Positions 17,867 to 28,761 of a DNA stretch of 64,000 bases are shown piece after piece (within the stretch, counting starts at the first letter, position 1; every line of letters starts with the position of its first letter). Source of the stretch: Stentor roeselii (lineage: Eukaryota; Ciliophora; Heterotrichea; Heterotrichida; Stentoridae); NCBI GenBank assembly GCA_006503475.1, contig RSEH01000105.1:1-64000 (forward strand), read 5' to 3'. The notes below the pieces were generated by a model, which had not been told where the DNA came from, did no database searches, and was given only the letters and a program-made list of their open reading frames with translations. Made by a program: the position numbers and the translations under genes.

Positions 17867-20022
17867 GAAACAAGACGAGCAGGACTTTTCGACTTAGTTA
17901 TTCGACGCAGTTTTTCACTTGACAGGTACTTCGAAGGTGTGCGTGTCGGTGTCTTAACCGCATTTCGCATTTTTCCAGCGACTAAGACCCTCTTATCCTG
18001 CAGTTGCTTCCGAAGAAACTCCAAATGACTCTTCAAATAACTCCGAGCCTGGCCTTCATGTGTCAATTGACTAGTCAATTCCTCTTGAATCTGTAAAAAC
18101 TTATTTTTTTTCTCATTAACTCGAATCATTAAAAGTCTTCCTGAGTATCATTCACGGGTTTCAGTTAAACTTTTCACATCTTTTTCAATTTCAGCGATTT
18201 TCGCTTCAAAATCATCGACTCGGCGGTCTTCACTGAAGCTGCTCTGCTGAATGACTCTTACACGAAATTCCAGGTTTAAGTCATTTAAAGTTTTACTGAG
18301 TGCTTGGTTGGTGGACTTGAGACTTTTTACTTGTTCTTGCATTTCCTCTAACTTTTCATCATGTTCTTTCTTGATACCTGAGAGTCTTCTCATATAAGAA
18401 CCGATTTTTTTTTCAAGGGTTTCTTTTTCAGCGAGTCTTTCACTCATTCTAAATCTTAAATCATCAGGTGAAATGAGACTTTCAACTTTTTTCATTCTGC
18501 TTTCAATGATCCTCTGTAAAGCTTTTTTTTCTTGTTGTACCCGGTTTCGGTCTAGGTACTTCTTTATGTCGAGAGGGTACTTCGCACTCATCGGGTTCAA
18601 ATGAAGTGAAAGTGAAACCAAGGAATAATTCACTCCAAAGATATAAAAAAAAGCTTCACCAACTTCATCTTTCAATTCATTGTCACTTAACTGTAAAGAC
18701 CTAAGCGAGTTGTTCGTCTTAAGTGAATTGGCCAAAGCAACACCTCCAGTTGAATGAATTTTATTACTAGCCAAGTCAATTCTTTCAAGAGTTGAATTAA
18801 CCAGCAAAGCTTTCGCAATTGCCAAGGCTCCAGAGTCCCTACAGGAGTTATTATTCAAAAAAATCATCTGTAAAGACGCATTCTTCCCAAGTCCATTACA
18901 AAGTTGTAAAAATGTCTCAGTTTTCAAGAAACAACTGGAAAGGTTTAAACTTTTCAGTCTTCTATTCAACTGTAAAAACCTTTCTAGAACTTCCAGGTAC
19001 CCTGCCAAGTTGTTGCCTTCAAGGCTAAGGTGTTCCAGGTAGTTTTCCTTGATCATCGCTTCGAAAATCTTATAAGCTGACGCTTGCGTCAGCTGATTAT
19101 GCGCCAGGTTAAGTTTCGTTAACTCGCTATATCCGTAGACCCCGAGAAGTAGAAAGGAAAGTTCTTCGCCGGCGACTTCTTCAATTTGATTGCTGGAAAG
19201 GTCAAGTTCTGCGATTTTTGTAGTGACTAAAGCCTGGCAGAACTCTTTCATCACGGCGCCTTTGAGATTGTTGTTGCTCAGGCTTAAGTAGTGCAAGATT
19301 CGGTTGTTTTCAAGACCTAGGATTAAACATTTAAGACCTTCGTTGCCCAGTGAGGTGCCTGATAAGTTTAAAAAGGTTAAAGTCTCGCTTTTTAAGAGTT
19401 TTAATAAAGAATCTGATGAACCGATTTTGTTTCGGAAAAGAAACTGATGAGAACTTAAGTTCAATGAGTGAAGACTTCGGTGCTTTGATAAAAGCTCCAG
19501 TAGTTCATTTGAACCTGATGGGGACAGGTCTGTACTGCTCAGGTCTAATGATACTAAAGAGAGGTTTGGGAGAAGGGACTTCGCAAGAAGTATCAAATTC
19601 TTGTCAGAAAGTCGATTTTTTGAAAGATTCACATGAGCCAGGTTCGACCGTTGAAGAAACTTTTGAAGGACTGAAACTGTTGCAAGGCCAATTTTGTTGT
19701 CTTGAAGATTTAGTTTGCGCTCTGAGAAATTATTTATAAATATCGAAGTGAACCGCTTTTCATGGTCTGGTTGAGGAAAAATTTGAAGGTCTTTGCATTT
19801 TGCCTCGAAGAGATCGGATGAGAGTTTTTGAAGGGACTCTGATGGGGGTGAAAACTTTGAACTTTTTAGGTAGGAATTTGAGGAGGATAGGTTGTTTGTG
19901 GTTTTTGAGGAAGAGATTGCGTCTTTTGATGGCTTTACTGGACTTTTGGATACTGCTTTACGGACTCTTATGGAGGGTTCTGTTCTGTCGTGGTAGAGGG
20001 TCCGAGATGTTATTGATGTCAT
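17824..20022 (-). CDS. leucine-rich repeat + coiled-coil protein (1 intron)
   Basis: A 727-residue protein. A Ser-rich N terminus (1-65) precedes many ribonuclease-inhibitor-type LRRs (about 95-480), with repeated L-x-L-x-x-N and NLSxN elements such as LDLSSNQIEE and LASNKIHSTGG. A charged coiled coil follows (about 490-660), then a basic Ser/Thr-Pro tail (TPTRTPSKYLS). The unspliced frame ends at TGA 18148, which lies inside a 15-nt intron (18141-18155). Splicing joins the coil in frame to a further 100 residues. The C terminus (SALSSLIISKV) is encoded by the last unit of the repeat array. Such proteins are often centrosomal or axonemal, which is only a guess here. Confidence 0.85.
18141..18155 (-). 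other. 15-nt intron in LRR/coiled-coil gene
   Basis: GTGAATGATACTCAG, phase 1, with the in-frame TGA inside it and A at position 10. It is the only one of the ten with GTG rather than GTA. Flanking frames are the same, so removal costs five codons and the stop. Confidence 0.75.
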
Positions 20023-21212
20023 TTTTTAGATTTTTTAAGGATTTTTTTTTGAAGTATTTTTATGGTTTTTTTGGGTTTTTTGGAAGTTTTAGCGAATTGA
20101 TGGATTTTTAGTATTTTTGAAGGTTTTTGGATTATTGAGTGATTTTAATGATATTTATTTTAGAGTTTTAGTTTTGATATGATATCAGGTAGGAATAATG
20201 AGAAAGTTGATTAGTTGGTTTAGGATCATGGCAAATATTATCTGAAGATTTAGAATTTTATTTGAGATTTCACTGTTTTAATGTAATAGCAGGCGTTATC
20301 TTCAAAGAAATCCAGAAAATTTCTCGATAATTTAATAATTTTCAGATTTTATCTCTTTAATTCGCATTCAAAAATCAATCTCTAGGATATCTGTATTGGA
20401 AATCTTACCTTTCAAGTTGAGTTAATATATTAAAATATTAAAATTACTAAGATGTTAAGTCAAACATTTAAACATTCAAACAACTTCAACCTATCTTCAT
20501 CATAATAATAGTACTTCTAAATAAATTTCTTGATTTCCTGCTGCTCAAGTAGGTATCTTCCAATCTCTACAACTTTTTAGGTTTAATATCGGAATTTAAA
20601 ATATGATAAAATAATTAATTGTAAAGTTTTAATGCAGTAGTGATGTTATTAGGGTTAATTGAAGAAGATTTTTTAAAAGGTTTATAAAAATTCTGAAATA
20701 AATATCAGATGAAAATATCATAATTTACAAAAATTGATGTTCATAAATGGAATTCTGATATGATTAAAATTATTTAACTAATTTATAACAGAATTTCTCA
20801 TTAATTTCTTAGAATTGTCTTTAAGATTATGAGAAATTGTGAATCTTTAAACTATACTTTATTTTATCTGATCTTATTCAGAAAACTTGTCTTAAAAGAT
20901 TTTTTATTATCACCTTGAAATATTTTTACGAAATTATTGAATTCCATTACTTTCAAATCATTAGGTGGCTTAAAAGTCGTGATATTTTGAATGAGAAATA
21001 TAATTTATGTTAAATTATGATAGTTTATTATAACAAGACCATTACGTGCTATCTTAAATTGATCGTAAATGTATTGATTTGTGATTAACTAAGTTGAAAA
21101 ATTTCTTCACTAAAATCTGATTTAATGAAAGCAATCAAGAGTTAATCCATAGTATAATAATTAATTCTGAAAGCAATATTACACTAAAATTACAAAAAAT
21201 TCTATAAAATAA
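20023..21212. other. intergenic, 1.2 kb, AT-rich
   Basis: The first 100 nt are T/G-rich, which is the C/A-rich 5' flank of the reverse-strand LRR gene. The rest is AT-rich with no frame of note, no repeats and no tRNA-like box that I could find. Confidence 0.5.
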
Positions 21213-21875
21213 ATGCTTCCACTTCACGCAATAGACCAAACAGAAGACTTCCTAAAAGACGGTGAGTCCTATATGCTACAATCAAAAGATCCTTCCAGAT
21301 ACAACTACGCAATCGCCTTATTAAAAAAGCAGCAATTACTAGAAAGGTCCGATTCTAAGCTAAAGTTCATCCCTCACCATCTCCTTCTTCTAAACTACTT
21401 CAGATACTACGCCCGTTTCCTTCTAATAGCGCTATTACTAATAACAAGCGTGATTCCTTTCTTAAACATCTTGAGTTGCCTAGCCCTTCTTTTTCTTTGC
21501 ATAATTTACATTTGGACAATGAAAACCATTCGAGACAATCAAGAGTTTGAGCTTGGTTCTTTTAACAACATGATTCAATATAATGACCTTTGCTTCGATT
21601 CTCAAGGAAGACTTCTTCCGAGTCAATATTTTATGATTGACTTGCAATCTTTTGTCAGGGAATCTCGAGATATCATTAATCTCATTAAAGAAATGGTAGG
21701 AGTCTGGCCTGGAGATGAGCAGGTTTTTTTAATTGCTTATCGACTTTGTGTTAGGAACTGGTTTGAAAATCAGCAGGTTTTAGATTGGTGTTTATTGATT
21801 TGCCTATTTTTAGCTTTTTTTGTTGCTGTTTTTGTTACTGCTGCGATTAATATGGTGATTGTCGGAGATAGTTAG
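21213..21875 (+). CDS. predicted three-pass membrane protein, 220 aa
   Basis: No family recognised. Residues 1-62 are hydrophilic, followed by two closely spaced hydrophobic helices (about 68-84 and 86-102) and a hydrophilic loop of about 90 residues with DLQSFVRESRDIINLIKEM. A final hydrophobic helix lies at about 193-217, just before the C terminus. There is no signal peptide. The stop is TAG. A 15-nt GTC..TAG stretch overlaps the stop, but splicing it would add only six codons, so I do not use it. Confidence 0.72.
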   Translation: MLPLHAIDQTEDFLKDGESYMLQSKDPSRYNYAIALLKKQQLLERSDSKLKFIPHHLLLLNYFRYYARFLLIALLLITSVIPFLNILSCLALLFLCIIYIWTMKTIRDNQEFELGSFNNMIQYNDLCFDSQGRLLPSQYFMIDLQSFVRESRDIINLIKEMVGVWPGDEQVFLIAYRLCVRNWFENQQVLDWCLLICLFLAFFVAVFVTAAINMVIVGDS

Positions 21876-22035
21876 AATGGGGTATATTTAAGTTAAAGCT
21901 GGTATGGAGTTCGTTTGTTTGAAAATTAGAATATTTTGAAGTATTCATTAGGTTTGGGTTTAAGTATTTCAGAGTTGATGATGATTCAGGTTAATTTATA
22001 TTACTTTTTATTTATATATTTATATGATAAGACAC

Positions 22036-22051
22036 CTAATCCAAATTAAAA
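22036..22051 (+). promoter_or_regulatory. 16-nt motif shared by the 5' flanks of both aldo-keto reductases
   Basis: CTAATCCAAATTAAAA occurs here, 85 nt before the first reductase ATG, and identically at 24351-24366, 108 nt before the second. The surrounding flanks have diverged, so it may be a retained promoter element. Confidence 0.4.
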
Positions 22052-22120
22052 GTCCTCAATCCTTCATCACCCCATCTTCCACAAAACCTCTCATCTTCGT
22101 AAAGTATGGTTGTTGAATAA

Positions 22121-23173
22121 ATGGTTGAGAAGGACACGATGGTTTACAAGAACCTGGGCAACTCAGGTCTAAAGGTCTCAGCTCTTTCAATAGGAAACTG
22201 GCTGAACGGTCACAATTTAGACGTCGAAGAAACCCAAATGAAGGTCTTTTCCAAGTTCATCGACGCAGGGGTCAACTTTTTGGACACTGCGGAAATTTAT
22301 GGGTTCGGCAACGCGGAGACCATCCTTGGAAAGACTTTGAAGGCCGGAGGATGGAATCGAGACGAGTTGGTCATTTCAACCAAGTTTATCAGAGCCGATA
22401 TGGGCAATGGAGTCGGACTCTCGAGAAAAAGACTGGTTCAGGCCATGAGGAATTCTTTGAAAAGACTTCAGCTTGACTATGTTGATATCATGTTTCTGCA
22501 TAGGTTTGATCATGAAGTTCCTCTGGAAGAAACTGTTAGAGCTGTCAATCACTTGATTGAACAGGGAAAAGCAAGTTATTGGGGAACATCTGAATTCACA
22601 GCCTTGCAATTGATGGAAGTCTATAAAATCTGTGATAGATACGGCTACGATTACCCAATAGCAGAGCAATGCCAGTACAGCATGTACTTCAGAGAAAGCG
22701 TTGAGGTGAACTACACAGAATTATTCGATAGATACGGACTAGGAACAACCATTTGGAGTCCACTGTCCGGAGGTATCTTATCCGGAAAGTACAACGACGG
22801 CAACTTCCCAGAAGCATCAAGACTCGCTGACCCAGGACTTCATCCTCAGGTGAAAGCAAGATACCTTGCCAAGTTCAATGAAGAAAACAAGCCAAAGACT
22901 GTTGCGCAGCTTCAAGGACTTAAATCAATTGCTGACGAATTAGGAATTTCTCAGTCACAACTCTGCCTTGCCTGGTGCATGAAGAATCCAGATGTTAGTA
23001 CAGCGATCACTGGAGCGACATCTCTGGCTCAAGCTGAGGACAGTGTTAAAGCAGTAGAGGCTATTGGAAAGCTTGACTCTTCTGTTCTATTGAGAATAGA
23101 AGAGCTTTTAGGAAATCGCCCGACCCCTCACACTGACTATAGGACTTACAAGCCACTTCCTCCGAGAAGGTAA
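22121..23173 (+). CDS. aldo-keto reductase, Kv-beta-like (copy 1)
   Basis: An NADPH-dependent aldo-keto reductase of the potassium-channel beta-subunit type, 350 residues, a (beta/alpha)8 barrel. The catalytic set is present: Asp55 and Tyr60 in FLDTAEIYGFG, Lys88 in STKF and His127 in FLHRFDHE. Also typical are YWGTSEF, AEQCQYSMYFR, the TTIWSPLSGGILSGKYN block and PDVSTAITGA for cofactor binding. It can reduce carbonyls, and in animals relatives bind channel subunits; which applies here is unknown. A near-identical copy follows 1.3 kb downstream. A four-codon upstream ORF ends exactly at the start codon. Confidence 0.95.
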   Translation: MVEKDTMVYKNLGNSGLKVSALSIGNWLNGHNLDVEETQMKVFSKFIDAGVNFLDTAEIYGFGNAETILGKTLKAGGWNRDELVISTKFIRADMGNGVGLSRKRLVQAMRNSLKRLQLDYVDIMFLHRFDHEVPLEETVRAVNHLIEQGKASYWGTSEFTALQLMEVYKICDRYGYDYPIAEQCQYSMYFRESVEVNYTELFDRYGLGTTIWSPLSGGILSGKYNDGNFPEASRLADPGLHPQVKARYLAKFNEENKPKTVAQLQGLKSIADELGISQSQLCLAWCMKNPDVSTAITGATSLAQAEDSVKAVEAIGKLDSSVLLRIEELLGNRPTPHTDYRTYKPLPPRR

Positions 23174-23847
23174 TTAGTTAGAGTAGTTAGAATATCTTCA
23201 AATTGTTTTGGAAAGATTTTTAATTAGATCAGGGAATATTCATGGGTTTCTGGTAATCAGATAGTTATGTCTTGAGTTTAGATTTTTTTGGATGGTTTGA
23301 TTTTTACTCATCTGGCTTTAAGAAGGGTTCTCAAAAAACCTTTGGAAAATTAGGGAAAAGGGTTTGAAATTTCAATATTTTTAATATCGATATCTAGCAA
23401 GAGCTCATGATCTAGAAATAAGTTGAATTATTTCAGTAAACAACAATACAATCTTACTCATTGATTTTATGATAACAAGAATTTGCATTCTTTGAAAATA
23501 TTTTATAATTTATAAACGTTTGAGTAATAGAAGGAGCTGATTTTCTGTGTTTATTAAATTAGCATATATTTCACATTAAAATAGATTTTTATTCAGTTGG
23601 ATTTTCGAAGGGAAATAAAAATTTCTTACCAAGGTTTTAAATAATGTTTATTCCATTTAATATTCTGCACAGGATTAATCATTGAGTTTCTTTAGTTGAC
23701 TCTATTAGAGCTGCTATTAACTATGATTCAGCGATAACATAGATATAACCTTACTAAATCATTATATAAATAAAACCATATGCAGTAGAACTTGTATCGT
23801 ATCGTATCGGAAATACAAAATGATGAAATCTTCACAGAAACATCAAG

Positions 23848-24024
23848 ATGAACCAGTTCTTGATCCTTAAGCACTTTCAAGAAAGCTCAAAGCACTCTAT
23901 CAAGAAAATAAACCAAGACTATTCGACATATCTCAGTGCTTTTAGAACTTTCAGATTAGAAGAAAAGACATCTCTGGTAATACAAAAGATAAAACTTGCA
24001 GCAATAAAGGCTCTCGAAAATTGA
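23848..24024 (+). CDS. short ORF, 58 aa, possible gene relic
   Basis: ATG to TGA. The sequence has a helical, charged pattern (KKINQDYSTYL, FRLEEKTSLVIQKIKLAAIKALEN) and higher GC than its surroundings. No homologue recognised. Its stop would be TGA, which sound genes in this window do not use, so decay from a longer gene is more likely than a functional small gene. Confidence 0.25.
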   Translation: MNQFLILKHFQESSKHSIKKINQDYSTYLSAFRTFRLEEKTSLVIQKIKLAAIKALEN

Positions 24025-24350
24025 AATCATTAGTTTTATTTGATGATACAAGAGCTATAGAAAATCCCCAATTCCTTTTATTTACTAAAAAATTCATCAC
24101 CTACTCACAGAGTAAATTATTTAGGCTATCTTCTATAATTTAAATGCATTTTTGATATAATTTATATGAAGATTCCTGATAATATTTATATGAAAACCAA
24201 TATTAAGACAGATAAACTATTGAAAATTACTTTATTAATAAACACAGCTTAATAATCTCAAGTTGACTTAAGATATTTGAATCTACTTAAAAATTTTCTG
24301 AAGATTCACCCTTCATCAAATAAATACTTAAAACTGATCATAAAACAATC

Positions 24351-24366
24351 TAATCCAAATTAAAAT
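24351..24366 (+). promoter_or_regulatory. second copy of CTAATCCAAATTAAAA
   Basis: Identical to 22036-22051 and 108 nt before the start of the second reductase. See that entry. Confidence 0.4.
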
Positions 24367-24458
24367 TGCTTAAAAACCCTGATATTCTAAATAATATTAA
24401 AATATTTTCCAATATTTCAAATTCTTCCATTTACATGCTATGGTTGGTTGTTGAATAA

Positions 24459-25508
24459 ATGGTTGAGAAGGACACTATGATTTACAAAAACCTGGGTAAC
24501 TCTGGGCTGAAAGTCTCAGCACTTTCAGTTGGAAACTGGCTGAATGCGGACAGTTTAGAAGTAGAGCAAACCCAATTCAAGGTTTTTTCTAAGTTCATAG
24601 ACGCTGGTGTCAACTTTTTAGACACTGCTGAAGTGTACGGATATGGCAGTGCTGAGACAGTTCTTGGAAAAACTTTGAAGACTGGCGGCTGGGACAGGGA
24701 TGAACTTGTCATTTCAACCAAGTTTATTAGGGCTGATGATAATTCTGTAGGACTCTCGAGGAAAAGACTCATTCAGGCCATGGGGAATTCTTTGAAAAGA
24801 CTTCAGCTTGACTATGTTGATATCATGTTTTTGCATAGGTTTGATCATGAGGTTCCTTTAGAAGAATCGGTAAGAGCGGTCAATCACTTGATTGAACAGG
24901 GAAAAGCCAGCTACTGGGGAACTTCTGAATACACTCCTTTGCAATTGATAGAAATATACAAGATCTGTGACAAATATGGTTATAATTACCCAATTGCTGA
25001 GCAGTGCCAGTACAGCATGTACTGGAGAGAGAACGTTGAAGTAAACCTCACTGAATTATACGATAGATATGGACTAGGAACGACCATTTGGAGTCCACTG
25101 TCCGGAGGTATCTTATCGGGAAAATACAATGACGGCAACTTCCCATTAGCATCAAGACTCGCTGACCCAGAACTTGCTCCTGTGTTTAGAAGAGCTTATC
25201 TCGCCAAGTTCAGTGAAGAAAACAAGCCAAAGACTATTGCACAACTCCAAGGACTTAAGTCAATTGCTGACGAGTTAGGAATTTCTCAGTCACAACTCTG
25301 TCTTGCCTGGTGCATGAAGAATCCAGATGTTAGTACAGCGATCACTGGAGCGTCATCTGTGGTCCAAGCAGAGGATAGTGTCAAAGCAGTAGAGGCTATT
25401 GATAAGCTAGACTCTTCAGTTCTATTGAGAATAGAAGAGTTACTAGGAAATCGTCCAACACCTCACACTGACTATAGGAATTATCGACCCCTTCCTCCGA
25501 GAAGGTAA
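24459..25508 (+). CDS. aldo-keto reductase, Kv-beta-like (copy 2)
   Basis: A 349-residue paralogue of the gene at 22121, same strand, clearly a tandem duplicate. The catalytic residues are all kept (LDTAEVYGYG, STKF, FLHRFDHE). Differences are scattered, with one residue deleted after IRAD and a changed stretch in ADPELAPVFRRAY. Both copies are intact, so both are probably functional. The first bases of the 3' flank also match copy 1 (TTAGTTAGA). A third, decayed copy is at about 41483-41620. Confidence 0.95.
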   Translation: MVEKDTMIYKNLGNSGLKVSALSVGNWLNADSLEVEQTQFKVFSKFIDAGVNFLDTAEVYGYGSAETVLGKTLKTGGWDRDELVISTKFIRADDNSVGLSRKRLIQAMGNSLKRLQLDYVDIMFLHRFDHEVPLEESVRAVNHLIEQGKASYWGTSEYTPLQLIEIYKICDKYGYNYPIAEQCQYSMYWRENVEVNLTELYDRYGLGTTIWSPLSGGILSGKYNDGNFPLASRLADPELAPVFRRAYLAKFSEENKPKTIAQLQGLKSIADELGISQSQLCLAWCMKNPDVSTAITGASSVVQAEDSVKAVEAIDKLDSSVLLRIEELLGNRPTPHTDYRNYRPLPPRR

Positions 25509-26554
25509 TTAGTTAGACTACTTAGACATCTTCAAATGAGTTCTTTGGTTTAATATCTTCATGTTAATCGTTATTTTATCAAGAATTATTGAAATTTAGA
25601 ATTGTTTGAAGTTTACTTTAAATATTTTATTTTCTAGGATTGTTTTAATTTTACGGTATTTTAGTTAGGTGCATGATTCAATCTATTCTCTATGAATACA
25701 GAAAATTTAAGTAGATAAAATCTTGCGTCATCTCTATATTGCTGAATTTGTTTAATAGTGATTCATATCATAAATCTATCTTGTAATCAATGGATATAGG
25801 TATAATTGTAAAATTATTTCAATGAGTATGATGTAGATTATTTAAAGAATGCAAATCAAATTCTTAGAAATACCTTTGAAACTTAAGTGGTCACACCAAG
25901 AGGATACAAAGACTCTCAAATAAAAGAGTTTCAATATCTAAAGAAATAGATATTAAAGCAGCTCTGAAAGATAACGACGAATTAGCCAAATCATATTTGA
26001 CTGAGATAAAAGCCTTAATCACGTTCAAATTTTAAAAATTGATAAATTTAAGAGACAATTAAGAATGAATTGCATGAAGTAAGAAAATGAAACCTTAAAG
26101 TCAATAAGATATTAATCGAATAGGCTAGGAATATTTATAAGGAGAGTTTAATATTTTGTTAAATTTAAACTAGTAAGCTCTAGAATTTGAATTTAGGTTA
26201 CTGAATAGATTTAAAGGATTTATGAGGTCTTAAAAATGGTATTTTTTGGATACTTGATACTATCAAGAATAGCAGAATTATTTATCTGCATCACACTAAA
26301 AAGAACATTTAAAAAATCATCTCACTCTTCCTATCTCCAAAACTTTCCAAATCTAACTAACTCCATAAAAACTCAATTTCAACCCCTCTAAACTATCAAA
26401 ATCTCCAACATTCAACCTAAACCCAAACTCCAATAAAACCTTAAAAAACCCAAAAAAATCCCTACTTAAACCCTTAATCCATCCTAAAAAATTCCAAATC
26501 ATATTCCCTCATCCACCCAAAACTAAAAACCATGCAAACCTCTTTCAATACAAA
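25509..26554. other. intergenic, 1 kb, AT-rich then C/A-rich
   Basis: A coding-like stretch without a start lies near 25890-26035 (KRIQRLSNKRVSISKE.. to TAA), perhaps a relic. From about 26330 to the next ATG the + strand becomes strongly A/C-rich (runs like AACCTAAACCC), the 5' flank pattern seen before other forward genes. Confidence 0.5.
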
Positions 26555-27949
26555 ATGGGTTCATGTGCATCAAAGCAAGATTTAAAAGTAAAGCCAAAGC
26601 CATTAGAAATGGACCAAATAAGTCGTTACCCCCGACACGGCAAGCTAGTAATCCGTTCAAAAAACGCCCAAGGCAAGATCACAAGCCACCTAAACATGCA
26701 ATTTTCCCTGACAGAGGCAATCAAACTTTCCTCAAAAACAATCGAAATCTCAGGAAGCAAGAACCCGATTTCCTCATGTGTCCTTCCAGGTCTCGACCCA
26801 CGCGGGGACTGCAACAAAGCCTGCCAAGACAACTGCATCTTTATAGAAAACCAAAATTCAGCTTTACTCGCTCTTTTCGACGGTCACGGGTCAGACGGTG
26901 AGAAAGTAGCTCAATTTTGTTGTAAGTTTATCGAGAAGTACTACTTAAAGCGATTTCAAGAGTCAAAAGTAAAGATTATATAGGACGATATCCTTTCTTT
27001 CCTCGTGAAACTCGCTGAAAACTGTGATTTAGAAGTGAAACAAACGAATTTAGACCTGCTTTATTCCGGGTGCACCGGTGTTTTCGTTATTATCTATGAA
27101 GGAATCGCTTATTGTGCAAGTCTTGGCGACTCCCGGGCAGTGCTGGGGACTTACTTGCCTCCAAGTGTCCTTCCTGCGCCCGTAGTTCAGAAGCAGCAGA
27201 GGAAGGTGCTTGACGAGGTGAGAAGAAGAAGAGAAAGCAAAGTAGACGACAAGATCCACCCAGTCCAGCTGACACAAGACCAGAAGCCAGACGACCCTGA
27301 AGAGCATTCGCGAATCGTTGCCTCTGGAGGGCGGGTCCAGCGGCTGCTCGACGCCAACGGCCAACGCATCGGTCCTTACCGGGTCTGGGAAAGCACCAGC
27401 AACTCTCCGGGACTTGCCATGAGTCGTTCGATTGGAGATATGATTGGAAAGCAGATTGGAGTGATTTCGACACCTGTTTGCACCAAGTACATGATTAATG
27501 CAGAGGATGATAGCTTCTTGGTACTCGCATCTGATGGGGTCTGGGATGTGATGGATAATGAAGATGTGGTTAATTTTGTTGAGTGCTTTAGAGAAAAATG
27601 TAAAAAAGGATCACTTAAACCGATTCCTAAAGGAATCGATGTGGTTCCTAGTCTCACATGCATCGCACATCTTTTGTGTGAAGAAGCAAGGGTCAGGTGG
27701 TATGCTGTGGTTGAAGATGAAGATGTCATGATCGATGATATTAGTTGCATCATACTGGAGTTTAAAAAAAGTGAGAATAAAACTGGATATGTTCCGAATA
27801 AAGGCACTGCTGTTGAAGAGTTTAAAGATAGGGAAGGAGAGGACTCGGAAGATCCTAGGTTGTTGAGAAAAGCACCGACTGTTAAGGAAATCACCACTCG
27901 AGACCCTAGGAGAGGTAGCATTGTAAGTGATAAGAATCTTAATTACTAA
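26555..27949 (+). CDS. PP2C-type protein phosphatase, N-myristoylation motif (1 intron)
   Basis: A 459-residue PP2C. It begins MGSCASKQ, an N-myristoylation and palmitoylation signal, suggesting membrane anchoring. Domain motifs: DNCIFIENQNSALLALFDGHGSDGEKV, then GVFVIIYEG, SLGDSRAVLGTY, QDQKPDDPEEHSRI, LAMSRSIGD, VLASDGVWDVMDN and ISCIILEF. The NED metal position of motif I is altered (DNCIFIEN). A phase-0 15-nt intron (26969-26983) interrupts the frame between the DGHG and LGDSR parts. The C-terminal 50 residues are charged. The stop is 8 nt from a convergent stop. Confidence 0.92.
26969..26983 (+). other. 15-nt intron in PP2C gene
   Basis: GTAAAGATTATATAG, phase 0. Its final TAG ends the unspliced frame. 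After removal KSQES.. reads on as DDILSFLVKLAEN within one PP2C domain. A is at position 10. Confidence 0.9.
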
Positions 27950-27957
27950 GGAAAATT

Positions 27958-28596
27958 TTATAGTTTTTTTAAGGAATTTAATGGAGATATTTTTTTGGGA
28001 ATTGAGATTATTGGTGGAGAAATCAATTTTTTTTCTGGGTTTTCGAGGGTTTTTGAGTTTAATTTTGAATTTGGTAAAGAGAACTTTTGGGTTTCGATCG
28101 GATTTTTTGTTGATGGGGAATTGTTTTTGATTGTGGTTAGCAAAACTGGAATGAATTTTAACTTGTTTTCTATGATTTCGATTTGATTTCGATGGCTTTC
28201 AGCCACTTTTTTGATTTTTTGGAGTTTTTTTTTATTTTTGTTGAGTTTGGTTTCAAGTTTCTCAACTTTTTCTTTTTTTTTAATGAAAAGTTGGTTTTTT
28301 TGGCTGAGGTGTTCGAAGATATCGATCATTTCTTTTTTGAGAATGAAGATTTCATGAACCAGTTCTTTGTGAGGACTTGTGGAAGGTTGTTGTGAAAAAA
28401 TTGAGGAGATTTTGGATAATTCTGGTACTGAAATAGTGAGATAGTCTTTCTTAATGCTAGGGATGAGCTGGTTCGTATCATTCGATTCGAATGAACTCAG
28501 ATTGTCTGACCCTAAATTTTTGTCAATTTTGATCAAATCGAGATCGAAAGGGTTTTCCATATGAACCGCGAGCTTTAATACACCAGATGACACCAT
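27958..28596 (-). CDS. coiled-coil protein, 212 aa, unknown
   Basis: Reverse-strand ATG to TAA frame. The middle (about 75-150) is a Lys/Glu-rich coiled coil (KEKVEKLETKLNKNKKKLQKIKK), flanked by Ser/Pro/Asn-rich tails. A second Met at 12 (MENPFDLD) could be the start. Convergent with the PP2C gene, 8 nt between stops. The T/G-rich look of the + strand here reflects its A/C-rich codons. No domain recognised. Confidence 0.65.
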   Translation of the reverse strand: MVSSGVLKLAVHMENPFDLDLIKIDKNLGSDNLSSFESNDTNQLIPSIKKDYLTISVPELSKISSIFSQQPSTSPHKELVHEIFILKKEMIDIFEHLSQKNQLFIKKKEKVEKLETKLNKNKKKLQKIKKVAESHRNQIEIIENKLKFIPVLLTTIKNNSPSTKNPIETQKFSLPNSKLNSKTLENPEKKLISPPIISIPKKISPLNSLKKL

Positions 28597-28761
28597 TTTA
28601 TCAGATATTTAATAATAAGAGCTAATTTCCTTTCCTCTGAGTCCAAACATATCTCTCTGATCCTCTCTCCTTTAAAACTCCAGCCAACCCTTAAAAACCC
28701 AAAAAAACCATCTCCTAAATTCACCGAAAAAATTTCTACAATCCCAAAATCAATAACCCTA

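Larger units (their letters stand above)
23174..24458. other. intergenic between the two reductases, with a short ORF
   Basis: AT-rich. The first 170 nt are T/G-rich. A short motif TATCG is repeated three times at 23795-23809. A 58-codon frame at 23848-24024 (MNQFLILKHFQESS..., ending IKALEN) has protein-like composition and may be a relic. The CTAATCCAAATTAAAA motif is at 24351-24366. Confidence 0.5.

Noticed and set aside
17824-20022. TGA read as Trp (recoded stop) at 18148 between the LRR part and the coiled-coil tail
   Set aside because: A 15-nt GT..AG intron (18141-18155) containing the TGA explains the break, and no other sound gene has in-frame TGA while Trp is TGG throughout.
21861-21875. 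15-nt GTC..TAG intron at the end of the membrane-protein gene
   Set aside because: It starts GTC, unlike all others, lies over the stop codon and would add only six codons.
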